A stretch of 64,000 nucleotides of DNA from Paenibacillus sp. Root52 (lineage in GTDB: Bacteria > Bacillota > Bacilli > Paenibacillales > Paenibacillaceae): assembly GCF_001426865.1 (NCBI RefSeq), contig NZ_LMFO01000030.1, positions 259,117-323,116 on the forward strand, read 5' to 3'. Positions 8,992 to 17,076 of the stretch are shown piece after piece. Position 1 is the stretch's first letter, and each line of letters opens with the position of its first letter. Under the pieces are notes generated by a model that worked only from the letters and a program-made list of their open reading frames with translations, did no database searches and had not been told where the DNA came from. The position numbers and the translations under genes were made by a program.

Positions 8992-9393
8992 ATGACAGGT
9001 ACATCGAAGCCGGAAATCCCCGTCTTGATCTACCGTTATCAAGGGCCTCGTAGAAATATCGGATATACGTTATCACCCTTCTATCTGAAGGAGCAGCCGG
9101 ATGTCTCTATGGATGACATGTTGTTTATCTATGCAGTGGATTTTGATTATATTCAGCCGTTCTTGGAGAAGCATTATCCCTTAATTGATGCACTTACCGG
9201 AGAGAGCATGGAAAAGTTCGACCCTTGCTGGGATAATCCCCTGATGAAGGAAGCATGGCTCATGATTTTGGAGGATCTAGAACAACATCCGGTAGAAGAG
9301 CTTGAATTGCGGTCATTTATCGAAAGATTCACGTTTTGGATCAGGAAACATGTACATCAAGCAGATGGTATCGAAGTGAGCGGAAATCTGTAA
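8992..9393 (+). CDS. Hypothetical protein, 133 aa
   Basis: I do not recognise this protein. It is soluble and acidic, and its C-terminal half is rich in aromatic residues and predicted helices (ELRSFIERFTFWIRKH). GGAGGGGATAGGG precedes the ATG. It is the last gene of the four-gene group and is followed by a terminator at 9460. The context (a SUKH protein two genes upstream) is the only clue to its function. Confidence 0.7.
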   Translation: MTGTSKPEIPVLIYRYQGPRRNIGYTLSPFYLKEQPDVSMDDMLFIYAVDFDYIQPFLEKHYPLIDALTGESMEKFDPCWDNPLMKEAWLMILEDLEQHPVEELELRSFIERFTFWIRKHVHQADGIEVSGNL

Positions 9394-9459
9394 GATAGAT
9401 GTTGTTGGTAACTTGTAATCAGATGAGGTTTCCACATGTTGCATTGTGCTGATTATGAA

Positions 9460-9509
9460 AGAGGCTTCTCCCATGGGGCTAACCCCATCTAAGGAGAGAG
9501 GCTTTTTTT
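9460..9509 (+). terminator. Terminator after small-protein operon
   Basis: A hairpin with an outer arm TCTCC/GGAGA and an inner arm ATGGGG/CCCCAT is followed by seven T. The arms outside TCTCC pair imperfectly. Confidence 0.75.
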
Positions 9510-9518
9510 GCTATAAAA

Positions 9519-9543
9519 AAACCGTTTGGGCAGTTCACCCGTC
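9519..9543 (+). promoter_or_regulatory. ECF-type promoter of sigma/anti-sigma operon
   Basis: AAACC (9519-9523) and CGTC (9540-9543) are separated by 16 bases, the classic layout of extracytoplasmic-function sigma promoters. It lies 38 bases before the start of the ECF sigma gene, so autoregulation is likely. Confidence 0.55.
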
Positions 9544-9581
9544 ATTACATATAGAAAGAGAGAAAAGGAGGGGTTACGAGG

Positions 9582-10130
9582 TTGGGAACCAATGCTGAGA
9601 TGAAAAAGATGGTTTTCATTCAGACGAACGATGAAACGGTGTTTGTTCAATCCATCATGGAGCATCAGGATACATTGTTCTCTATTGCCTACAGTTATCT
9701 GCGGAATCGTCATGATGCATTGGAAGCCATTCAGGAGATGACATGCCGGGCATGGATAAAACGCAGCTCTCTCAAAAACGACAAAGCGTTCAAATCCTGG
9801 ATCATCCGTATTCTGATCTACATCTGCATTGATGAACAGAGACGTCGTAAGCGCACAACAGTGATTCCTAATGAAGAGCTGGATGATGCGTTTAACGGTG
9901 CTACCGTAGACGGAATCCAAGCCGATCAGCTCGCGATCCGTACCGTTCTGGAATCCATTAAACCGAAGTATCGTCATGTGTTGCTGCTGAAATATTATAA
10001 CGATATGACCTTAATTGAAATTGCAGCGATTCTCGGTAAACCGGAAGGCACGATCAAGACATGGCAACACAAAGGGTTGGAACAGCTTCGTAAATTGATG
10101 AAAAACCGGGGGGATTGGCATGAATACTAG
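9582..10130 (+). CDS. ECF sigma-70 family RNA polymerase sigma factor
   Basis: This sigma factor of 182 residues has region 2 (about 25-90: DTLFSIAYSYLRNRHDAL, then FKSWIIRILIYICIDEQRRR) and region 4 (about 120-175: RHVLLLKYYNDMTLIEIAAI, then PEGTIKTWQHKGL). It directs polymerase to stress or envelope genes and is presumably held inactive by the membrane protein encoded next. The TTG at 9582 follows AAAGGAGGG; an ATG at 9600 is the alternative. It overlaps the anti-sigma gene by 11 bases, a sign of translational coupling. An ECF-like promoter lies just upstream. Confidence 0.92.
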   Translation: MGTNAEMKKMVFIQTNDETVFVQSIMEHQDTLFSIAYSYLRNRHDALEAIQEMTCRAWIKRSSLKNDKAFKSWIIRILIYICIDEQRRRKRTTVIPNEELDDAFNGATVDGIQADQLAIRTVLESIKPKYRHVLLLKYYNDMTLIEIAAILGKPEGTIKTWQHKGLEQLRKLMKNRGDWHEY

Positions 10131-11292
10131 TCCAGAGGAAAAGGTACTAATCGCGGATGCTGCCCGGTTACAGCGGGATGTGCGACAGATGAATAAATCC
10201 GATACCACACATGCAATCCAGCGTGGACTCGCAAGGGCGCGCAGGACGAGGCGGCATGATCGAAGCCTGACAATGAAGTGGATTTCGTTGCTGCTTGTAG
10301 TGTTCATTGGAGGTGCTTGGCTGGTATCAGAATTCTACGAGCGCACACCCAAGCAACTAACAGCAGAAGAACAAGCATCATATTGGGAGCAGCTTGAGCC
10401 TTTTCGCACATTATTCCAAAGGGATATTGATCGGAGCACAATGGTATCTGCTATTAATAATGGCTATGTGCAGATGGTTGACCGGACTGTCGTATCAGAC
10501 TCCTATGAGCTGACGGTGAATGCAGTTACGGCAGACAGGACCAGATTAATTGTGTTATACACAGGTAAGACGGATGCCACGCAAGATATTTACTCCGTGA
10601 ACCAAGTGAAGGTTGTAAATGCGGAGACGAATCAATCTCTTGGATCAATGCAAGGCCTCAATGTACCGACAAACGAAAATACGATATATGGTCGGACGTA
10701 CGTTATGTTGGATCCGAATGAACCGATGCCTGAGAAGATAACGATGACCTATCAAATTTCGTCCAATACTCCCAATGTTGAACAAGGTTCAGCTACAGTC
10801 AAAAGCGAGACGGCTCGATTTTCGGAGCAGATGAATATCTCATTTACATTGGATTCGAAATTCGTTGCAGCTAAGACAGATGTGATAAAGCCCAACTATT
10901 CATTTACATTGGAAGGTCATTCGTTTTTGTTATCTGAAATAGAGATGTCACCACTCTCAACAAAAGTCCTAATCCAAATGGAGAACAGTGAGAACATGGA
11001 TGATGAAGAGAAACAATCCATGATGGATCTGATCAGAGGAGTCAATATAAGGTCTATAACAAAGGATGGCCAAATCACATTACTAGGTTCCTTCTCTAAT
11101 TATTTCTCTGGAGACGCATTAGTATCTCTAGGATCGGATCGTGTCTCGGAAGATGGCATAATCTATATTCTAGGTAGTAATTTGTTGGATGACCCACAAT
11201 CACTAACATTCAGGCTTCATTCTCAGCCGGGCAAAGTGTACGATTCAATGAATGAAGTGGAGAAGGATATGTTAGAGATCAAAATTAAATAG
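10120..11292 (+). CDS. Membrane anti-sigma factor with DUF4179-like domain
   Basis: This 390-residue protein has a basic cytoplasmic N-terminus (about 1-50), one membrane helix (about 52-70: KWISLLLVVFIGGAWLVS) and a long extracytoplasmic region. The segment after the helix, with TVVSDSYELTVNAVTADRTR, resembles DUF4179, found in Firmicute anti-sigma factors, followed by a DUF5643-like part. It overlaps the sigma gene by 11 bases and would bind and silence that sigma factor until an envelope signal arrives. The signal is unknown. There is no zinc-binding HxxxCxxC motif in the N-terminal part. Confidence 0.85.
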   Translation: MNTSPEEKVLIADAARLQRDVRQMNKSDTTHAIQRGLARARRTRRHDRSLTMKWISLLLVVFIGGAWLVSEFYERTPKQLTAEEQASYWEQLEPFRTLFQRDIDRSTMVSAINNGYVQMVDRTVVSDSYELTVNAVTADRTRLIVLYTGKTDATQDIYSVNQVKVVNAETNQSLGSMQGLNVPTNENTIYGRTYVMLDPNEPMPEKITMTYQISSNTPNVEQGSATVKSETARFSEQMNISFTLDSKFVAAKTDVIKPNYSFTLEGHSFLLSEIEMSPLSTKVLIQMENSENMDDEEKQSMMDLIRGVNIRSITKDGQITLLGSFSNYFSGDALVSLGSDRVSEDGIIYILGSNLLDDPQSLTFRLHSQPGKVYDSMNEVEKDMLEIKIK

Positions 11293-11319
11293 ATGCGAAA
11301 ATTCAATAGCGAGTAAAAC

Positions 11320-11366
11320 TAGGGCGAAGCACTTTCTTTCTTCGGAGGAAACGGCTTCGTCTTTCT
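11320..11366 (+). terminator. Possible terminator after anti-sigma gene
   Basis: CGAAGC pairs with GCTTCG around a pyrimidine-rich loop, followed by TCTTTCTTC. The stem is short, so this is tentative. Confidence 0.45.
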
Positions 11367-11431
11367 TCTATGTGCAGACCCAGTGCGTTGTTGCGAAATA
11401 AATAAAAATTTTATTTTTTGCATATTTTGTA

Positions 11432-11460
11432 TTGTCACATGGCGGGTTACATTATATAAT
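11432..11460 (+). promoter_or_regulatory. Sigma-A promoter of pectate lyase
   Basis: TTGTCA (11432-11437), a 17-base spacer and a perfect TATAAT (11455-11460) precede the lyase start by 38 bases. No cre box or operator is obvious. Confidence 0.8.
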
Positions 11461-11498
11461 CGGCTTGTAAGAAAAATTTTACAAAGGATGGTGGAATT

Positions 11499-12545
11499 TT
11501 GAAGAAATTTTCAGCTCTTTTACTCGCGGTCACTTTGTTGTTGTTAACCGTCTCGGCAGCTCCTCCTACTACATATGGTGCGGCTAATTTCCCGAATACG
11601 GGAACGACTGGGTTGACGGGCTTTGCTGGTAATGCCAAGAGTGTGTCAGGTGTTTCCAAGTCTGCTATAACAGGTGGTAAGAATGGTCAGGTCATCTACA
11701 TTAACAATCTGAACGATCTGAGAACTCATGCTGCGGATACTACGCCTAAAATTTTGGTCATTGAGAAAAATATCTCTTCATCCACCCTGCAAAAAGTCAA
11801 CTTTGGTGCCAACAAAACCATTGTTGGTTCCTACGACAATCATAAGCTTATCAACATCAACTTCAGATCCACAGCTAGCTCAAGCAATGTGATTTTTCAA
11901 AATTTAAGATTTGAACACTCTGCCAATATTAATGCGAATGATGATATTCAACTATACATTACTTCAGGTAACAACTATTGGATTGATCATGTGACTTTTG
12001 CTGGACACAGCTATAGTTTCAACGGTAACGATCTGGACAAACTGCTCTACATTGGTGACCGTGCGGATTTTATCACGATCAGCAATTCTAAATTTTCCAA
12101 TCATAAGTATGGCGTTATTCTAGGTCACCCTAATGATGGAAACAACAGCTACAATGGCGTTCCTCACATCACAATGTCCAACAATTACTTTGAAAATGTG
12201 TATGTACGTGGTCCGGGGCTATTCAGATATGGCTACTTCCATTTGAAAAACAACTATGCGAACAATTTCAATCAATCTATTACCATTGGTGAAAAGGCTC
12301 GTATTTATTCCGAAAATAATTATTTCGGTGCTGGTGCTGAAAAAGGCGGCATCCTCGATGATAAGGGCAAGGGGGAGTTCACGGATACAGGTAGCACACC
12401 TGCATTGAGCGCGAAAACTTCTCCAAAAACGAACTGGAGACCTAGCACGAACTACAGCTATGAAGTTCAATCTGCTAGCTATGCCAGAGAGTTTGTAACG
12501 AAATATGCAGGTTCATCGAATACCACTCTTGTATTCGGAAAATAG
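11499..12545 (+). CDS. Secreted pectate lyase, PL1 family
   Basis: This enzyme would cleave polygalacturonate in pectin by beta-elimination outside the cell. A signal peptide spans about 1-28 (KKFSALLLAVTLLLL, with cleavage near YGA-AN). The parallel beta-helix follows, with the family signatures VIFQNLRF, WIDHVTF (161-167) and RGPGLFRYG (237-245), which holds the catalytic arginine region. That last motif seems to carry one extra residue compared with the usual R-x-P-x-x-R spacing. The length of 348 residues is normal. The TTG start follows AAGGATGG, and the N-terminus is a good signal peptide. It is a single-gene unit with a strong promoter and terminator. Confidence 0.92.
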   Translation: MKKFSALLLAVTLLLLTVSAAPPTTYGAANFPNTGTTGLTGFAGNAKSVSGVSKSAITGGKNGQVIYINNLNDLRTHAADTTPKILVIEKNISSSTLQKVNFGANKTIVGSYDNHKLININFRSTASSSNVIFQNLRFEHSANINANDDIQLYITSGNNYWIDHVTFAGHSYSFNGNDLDKLLYIGDRADFITISNSKFSNHKYGVILGHPNDGNNSYNGVPHITMSNNYFENVYVRGPGLFRYGYFHLKNNYANNFNQSITIGEKARIYSENNYFGAGAEKGGILDDKGKGEFTDTGSTPALSAKTSPKTNWRPSTNYSYEVQSASYAREFVTKYAGSSNTTLVFGK

Positions 12546-12558
12546 GAATTACTCAAGG

Positions 12559-12597
12559 AATAGACCCCTATCGGTGATAGGGGTCTATTCTTGTTTT
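12559..12597 (+). terminator. Terminator after pectate lyase
   Basis: A perfect 14-base stem, AATAGACCCCTATC with its complement, closes a 3-base loop and is followed by CTTGTTTT. Confidence 0.92.
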
Positions 12598-12653
12598 ATG
12601 TTAGGTGGCATGTCTCTAAATATCAAAAGTGTAATGAATATAAAATTTATATT

Positions 12654-12679
12654 TAATTTAAATTAATATATGCCGATAT
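12654..12679 (+). promoter_or_regulatory. Candidate sigma-D promoter of chemoreceptor
   Basis: GCCGATAT (12672-12679) is an exact match to the Bacillus sigma-D -10 element. TAAT at 12654-12657, 14 bases upstream, matches three of four bases of the TAAA -35. Motility and chemoreceptor genes commonly use sigma-D. The implied leader is about 160 bases long. Confidence 0.55.
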
Positions 12680-12777
12680 AATATTAGCGTGTATTGCTCT
12701 CAATAGATAGAATGCGTCAGATCCAAAGATAAATTAGTCTGTGAGTATGCATCTTTTTAAGAGTGAGGCACGAGAAA

Positions 12778-12849
12778 ATGAAAGTGAAAGTACATATGAG
12801 TTTAAACGATGATTGTTCGATTTTAACTAAAAGGGCGGAGAATGAATGA
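12778..12849 (+). CDS. Small upstream ORF, 23 codons, coupled to chemoreceptor
   Basis: ATG 12778 opens a 23-codon frame (MKVKVHMSLNDDCSILTKRA and three more residues) that ends at TGA 12847-12849. The stop overlaps the ATG of the chemoreceptor as ATGA. A GAGG lies about 10 bases upstream. It could be a coupling leader peptide or chance. No known family. Confidence 0.4.
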   Translation: MKVKVHMSLNDDCSILTKRAENE

Positions 12850-14327
12850 ATCGTTACGATGAAATTATGTGGAACAGAAACAAAATCATCACTATCATCT
12901 TATGGTGTGTAGTAGCACTAGGGTTTGCTATGCTCTTTATGCATCCGAAGTTAATTGTTTCGAACATTATCGCCATTTTGTTCGCATCATGGACAACTTA
13001 CGCTAATGTGAAGAAAAAGCACATTCATCTCATTCCATGGATCATTACGATTCTTATAATTGGATGTGGGATTTATGGGGGATGGGGAAGTAACCAATCC
13101 ATTATGACCATTTTGATCTCCTCCGTTTTACTATTGTATCCAGATAAGAAAATGTTCTTGATTGGCTTCTTAGTGATGTATGCGAATGATATTCTTAAGT
13201 TGTTCATTCTTCCAAGCACGACGGCAGAAGTTTTTAATAAAAATATGACCCAAGTCATTCTTGTCGGAGCAATTGGTGGAATTCTATTTTTGGTTGCACA
13301 TATGTCTCAGAGGCTCTTCCGTGAAAGTGAGAAAAGATGGGCTGAGGTCGAGCAAACTCGTGTCAGGGTAGAAGCGATGCTAGAACGGGTTAAAGTTTCG
13401 GTTACAGGATTAACAAGTTTCACAGATCAATTGAAGCTCAAGGTTGACGAAACTGGTTCAATTATGAATGAAGTAACGATTGGATTCAGTGAAGTGGCAA
13501 AGGGTGTGGAGTTCCAAGCCACGAGTGTAGCGGCAATATCAGGCTCCTTGTCCCAATCTGATCAGCATATTCGAGACGTAGCGGTTAACTCGTCTAAAAT
13601 GAAGGAACTATCTTCGCACATGACCCAAAGCACGCAAACAGGAAGTACTCAAATGGAGCAGTTAAACGTACAGATGCAGGGGATTTCTGATCAAATTAAG
13701 ATCACTGCGGATGATATGGAACGATTCAATCAAGAGAGTGAGTCTATGACCATACTGCTGAGCAGCATCACGGAAATTGCTAGTCAGACGAATCTCCTTG
13801 CCCTTAATGCTGCTATTGAAGCGGCTCGTGCTGGAGAACAAGGTCGTGGTTTCGCCGTCGTTTCAGAGGAGGTTCGCAAGCTCGCCGAGCATTCTGGACA
13901 ATCGGCCCAGGAAATTGCTATGGTGCTAGCCAGATTAAAAGAACAGACACAGGTTCTGACTGATCGTTTCGTAAATATCCGTAAGTCACTGTCGAAAGGC
14001 CAGGAAACTGTAGAAACCGCTGAAGATGTATTCCGTACGATTAATGGCAATTCTCAGCATGTCTTGAATCAAGCGATGGACATTGAAGGCAGTTCGGCGA
14101 CCATGAAAGATGCTTCAACCAAAGTAGTTAATGAAGTCGCTGAAATATCTAGCGTGACGGAGCAATCCAGTACAGCGGCAGAAGAGATTCTAGCAAGTAT
14201 GGAGGAGCAGCGCAATCTTACGCAGAACATTGTGAATAGCTTTGATGAGTTAGAATTACTAATCAGAAGTTTGAATGAATTGGTAGCGGATGATGAGAGC
14301 TCATCGGGGACTGTTCCAAGTGAATAA
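12846..14327 (+). CDS. Methyl-accepting chemotaxis protein with membrane-only sensor
   Basis: This is a chemoreceptor of 493 residues. The first 160 residues hold about five or six membrane helices with only short loops and no Cache, 4HB or PAS domain. A HAMP-less linker follows, then the MCP signalling domain with the conserved hairpin tip (ITEIASQTNLLALNAAIEAA, then RAGEQGRGFAVVSEEVRKLA). It would signal to the CheA/CheW array. The sensor may respond to membrane state or a hydrophobic ligand; this is inference. ATG 12846 follows AAGGGCGGAG; the alternative ATG at 12842 is out of frame. A small ORF overlaps its start. Confidence 0.92.
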   Translation: MNRYDEIMWNRNKIITIILWCVVALGFAMLFMHPKLIVSNIIAILFASWTTYANVKKKHIHLIPWIITILIIGCGIYGGWGSNQSIMTILISSVLLLYPDKKMFLIGFLVMYANDILKLFILPSTTAEVFNKNMTQVILVGAIGGILFLVAHMSQRLFRESEKRWAEVEQTRVRVEAMLERVKVSVTGLTSFTDQLKLKVDETGSIMNEVTIGFSEVAKGVEFQATSVAAISGSLSQSDQHIRDVAVNSSKMKELSSHMTQSTQTGSTQMEQLNVQMQGISDQIKITADDMERFNQESESMTILLSSITEIASQTNLLALNAAIEAARAGEQGRGFAVVSEEVRKLAEHSGQSAQEIAMVLARLKEQTQVLTDRFVNIRKSLSKGQETVETAEDVFRTINGNSQHVLNQAMDIEGSSATMKDASTKVVNEVAEISSVTEQSSTAAEEILASMEEQRNLTQNIVNSFDELELLIRSLNELVADDESSSGTVPSE

Positions 14328-14365
14328 TCAGCAGAAGTTTGAAGAAGCATAATCCGAGGTAAAAT

Positions 14366-14408
14366 AGAGCCTGTCCTAACGTGTTAATGTAAAAGGATAG
14401 GCTCTTTT
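14366..14408 (+). terminator. Terminator after chemoreceptor
   Basis: AGAGCCTGTCCT pairs with AGGATAGGCTCT across a 17-base loop and is followed by TTTTGG. Confidence 0.8.
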
Positions 14409-14555
14409 GGTTTTATTTATAGCTTTTTCTGTACTTAGGCAAAATCTCGTTTCTTACGGAAAGATAAATGTCGACAACTTGTATAAATGCGTAAAGGAAA
14501 GTATGATGATTGTGTGGAATAATTATACAAATTCATCTTATTTGGAGGTTATAGA

Positions 14556-15044
14556 ATGGTGTTTCCGACACATATTGTATCGGCAGGTGGAATTGTAGAA
14601 GATGGAACTGGAAATATCCTTTTAGTAAAAGCGCATGACGATGGTTGGGTGTATCCTGGTGGGATAACTGAAATAGGGGAAAACCTGATTGATGGTGTCA
14701 TTCGCGAAATCAAAGAGGAAAGTGGAATAGATGCCACAGTAAGTCATTTAATAAGTGTTGTTTCAAATACAGCGATCCATAAGTGGTATGACGGTGAGAC
14801 TGATGTCCCTACAAAGGTCATGTTTGATTTCGTGTGTAAAGCTGTGGGGGGAGAGTTAGCTACTTCTAATGAAACGAGCGAGTGTAGGTGGGTTCCCAAG
14901 GGAAATGTTCTGGATTGGATTACTTTACCTGGAATTCGTAAGCGTTATGAAGCTTATTTGAACTTTAATGGTTCTGTGAATTATATGGAGTACGTGACTG
15001 CGTCAACCACAGAATTTAATGTCAAGCTTCAAAGGAATGTGTAG
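14556..15044 (+). CDS. Nudix hydrolase
   Basis: This is a cytoplasmic hydrolase of 162 residues acting on nucleoside diphosphates linked to another group. The Nudix box is complete: G-x5-E-x7-REIKEESG, running from GGITEIGE to EESGI (about residues 36-58), with the metal-binding glutamates present. The substrate cannot be told from the motif. ATG 14556 follows TGGAGG. It starts a run of three genes (Nudix, serine hydrolase, S51 peptidase) that looks more AT-rich than the surroundings, which may indicate a different origin. Confidence 0.9.
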   Translation: MVFPTHIVSAGGIVEDGTGNILLVKAHDDGWVYPGGITEIGENLIDGVIREIKEESGIDATVSHLISVVSNTAIHKWYDGETDVPTKVMFDFVCKAVGGELATSNETSECRWVPKGNVLDWITLPGIRKRYEAYLNFNGSVNYMEYVTASTTEFNVKLQRNV

Positions 15045-15137
15045 CTCTAAGATGGATCGTTGTTTGTACTAAAGGAAAACGTGATTGCAACATTTGGGTA
15101 AGGTAAGCTCATGAAATTAAAAGGAGTTAATTTTACT

Positions 15138-16208
15138 ATGAAGGATTTACATAACTTTGTTTCAGCTTACACCCATGATAAGAAGCATTTACATCTTGCG
15201 ATCGGGATGATTAGAGAGGACGATATTGAATACTTTTCGTATAGTAATGATAATAAGAAAAGTATGATTCCTGCTGAGAATAGGTTATTTGAAATCGGTT
15301 CCATAACCAAAGTTTTTACATCCATGCTTTTATTAGCAATAGAGCAGGAAAAACTGCTTTCCTCGGATGACATGGTTGGTAAGTTCGTGCCAAATATTAA
15401 AAACGACTATTTAAATAAGATTGCCTTGAAAAATCTTGCTACTCATACCTCAGGCTTACCTGCATTGGCAACAAACCATAATTTAGCTAAAAAAAGATCA
15501 AATCCGTATTCAATGTATACCGAGCAAGATTTAACTGCTTTTTTATCTAATGCGGATTACACGGATAGCATTGGTTCATTTGGATATTCCAATATCGGTG
15601 TGGCTATACTGGGAAACATTCTATGTAAGGTGTCAGGAAGTACGTATGACGAACTGTTAAAAAAATATATAACGAGTCCATTACAGATGAATGAGACAGC
15701 CGTTATGCTTGATTCAGAACAGAATGGCAGGTTTTTGAATGGACATGCTTCAACTGGCAGAAGAGTCCCTCATTGGGATCTTTCTATACATGAAGGAGCT
15801 GGGGGAATCAAGTCATCTGTTCGCGATTTGAGTTTATTTGTCCAAGCCAATCTGAGCGATGCTAATCCGATTGCTTCTATACTAGCAAAAAGTCATCTTC
15901 CGATGTCGATCGGAAATTCCAACCTTTATTTTGGCTGGGGCGGGGATGAAATTCTAGATAAAGATATCCTCTGGCATAACGGGGGGTCAGCTGGTTTTAA
16001 TAGTTATCTAGCTTTCAACAAGGAACTCCGTGTAGGGATTGTATTACTGTCCAATTATTCTTTTTTCTCAAACGTGCTTATCGATCATTATGTTGCTCAA
16101 TTAAAGAAATGGATTACTAGAAAAGAGCCTGCTCATGGAACTATGATAGACTCTGTAGGTAGAAAAATACTCGAAGCAATGCTAAGTAATGAGGAGTCAT
16201 TAAAATAA
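15138..16208 (+). CDS. Beta-lactamase-related serine hydrolase (class C fold)
   Basis: This protein belongs to the penicillin-binding/class C beta-lactamase fold family, whose members include D-amino-acid peptidases and esterases. The motifs are S-I-T-K in EIGSITKVFTSM (the SxxK nucleophile), Y-S-N in GYSNIGVAIL, and H-N-G-G in place of KTG near the C-terminus. No signal peptide is apparent, so it probably acts in the cytoplasm. ATG 15138 follows AAAAGGAG by 11 bases; ATG 15111 (nine codons earlier, after AAGGTAAG) is almost as good. The length of 356 residues is normal. The substrate is unknown. Confidence 0.88.
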   Translation: MKDLHNFVSAYTHDKKHLHLAIGMIREDDIEYFSYSNDNKKSMIPAENRLFEIGSITKVFTSMLLLAIEQEKLLSSDDMVGKFVPNIKNDYLNKIALKNLATHTSGLPALATNHNLAKKRSNPYSMYTEQDLTAFLSNADYTDSIGSFGYSNIGVAILGNILCKVSGSTYDELLKKYITSPLQMNETAVMLDSEQNGRFLNGHASTGRRVPHWDLSIHEGAGGIKSSVRDLSLFVQANLSDANPIASILAKSHLPMSIGNSNLYFGWGGDEILDKDILWHNGGSAGFNSYLAFNKELRVGIVLLSNYSFFSNVLIDHYVAQLKKWITRKEPAHGTMIDSVGRKILEAMLSNEESLK

Positions 16209-16234
16209 TAATACATATATGGAGGTAATTAAGT

Positions 16235-16903
16235 TTGAATACTCACTACTATTTCAGTTGGTTTAACCATTATTTCCCAGAGAAGCTGGTCAAATTATTG
16301 CATGAGGACATCACAGACAGACAATCGCTTGTTATGATTAGCGCTGATCCTTCTAATTATGAAGATGAGCAGGTTAACTTTGATGATATTTCGGAATGGA
16401 CATGGTTGAAGCAGGCTGACATTATGTTCGATGAATATCATTTCGTTGATTACCGTATGCCGAAGGAAGATGCCCAGCGTTTCATTCAGAACGCTTCTGT
16501 CATTTTTTGTTGCGGTGGATATCCTGTTTTGCAGCACGATTTTTTGGTGGATTATGAATTAACGGATGTTATTAAGAACAGCAATGCTGTTATCATGGGT
16601 GCCAGCGCTGGCTCGTTAAACATGGCTGCCAAATGGTTAAACTTGACCAACACTGGCAACGAAATTGAAACAAGTACGATTTATGATGGAATTGGCTTTG
16701 ATCATTTTGCCTACGAATCTCACTCTCAACGCGACTACGCCACGTTTGTTCAAGGGTACCTGTTCCCCTTGTCTGAGAAAATGGATGTTTATGCGGCAGA
16801 ACAGGAGAGCGCTATGCGTGTGAAGGACGGCAAAATAGAAACATTGGGGCCTATCTATTTAATTTCCGACTCAAAGATTCAGAAATTGGCTGAGACGCTC
16901 TAA
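16235..16903 (+). CDS. Peptidase S51 / dipeptidase E-like protein
   Basis: This cytoplasmic protein of 222 residues has the class I glutamine amidotransferase-like fold of the S51 peptidases. The nucleophile serine lies in MGASAGSLNM, preceded by FCCGGYP, which resembles the oxyanion/FxGG region. ESHSQRDY may contribute the histidine. S51 enzymes cleave aspartyl dipeptides, but more distant members have unknown substrates. The TTG start at 16235 follows TGGAGG. It starts 26 bases after the serine hydrolase stop and is probably in the same transcript. Confidence 0.82.
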   Translation: MNTHYYFSWFNHYFPEKLVKLLHEDITDRQSLVMISADPSNYEDEQVNFDDISEWTWLKQADIMFDEYHFVDYRMPKEDAQRFIQNASVIFCCGGYPVLQHDFLVDYELTDVIKNSNAVIMGASAGSLNMAAKWLNLTNTGNEIETSTIYDGIGFDHFAYESHSQRDYATFVQGYLFPLSEKMDVYAAEQESAMRVKDGKIETLGPIYLISDSKIQKLAETL

Positions 16904-16939
16904 TTAGGGTGAGTGCTGTGGCTTGTGACCTGACAGAAT

Positions 16940-16967
16940 GAAATACTGCCTTCAATGGCGGTATTTC
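16940..16967 (+). terminator. Weak hairpin after S51 gene
   Basis: GAAATACTGCC pairs with GGCGGTATTTC around a six-base loop. Few T follow it, so it may act weakly or as an mRNA end structure. Confidence 0.5.
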
Positions 16968-17076
16968 TATGCTCGGAGGATTTTGACTGCTCATTTTATA
17001 GACAAAATAGAGCATTTCTAAACAAGAAGGTGTTCGGTGATTCTTTTACACTGTAGAAGAAAGGAGACGAGAGACC

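Noticed and set aside
12680..12845. Cyclic di-GMP riboswitch in the chemoreceptor leader
   Set aside because: A GGCACGAG stretch looked suggestive, but the conserved GEMM core and paired stems are absent.
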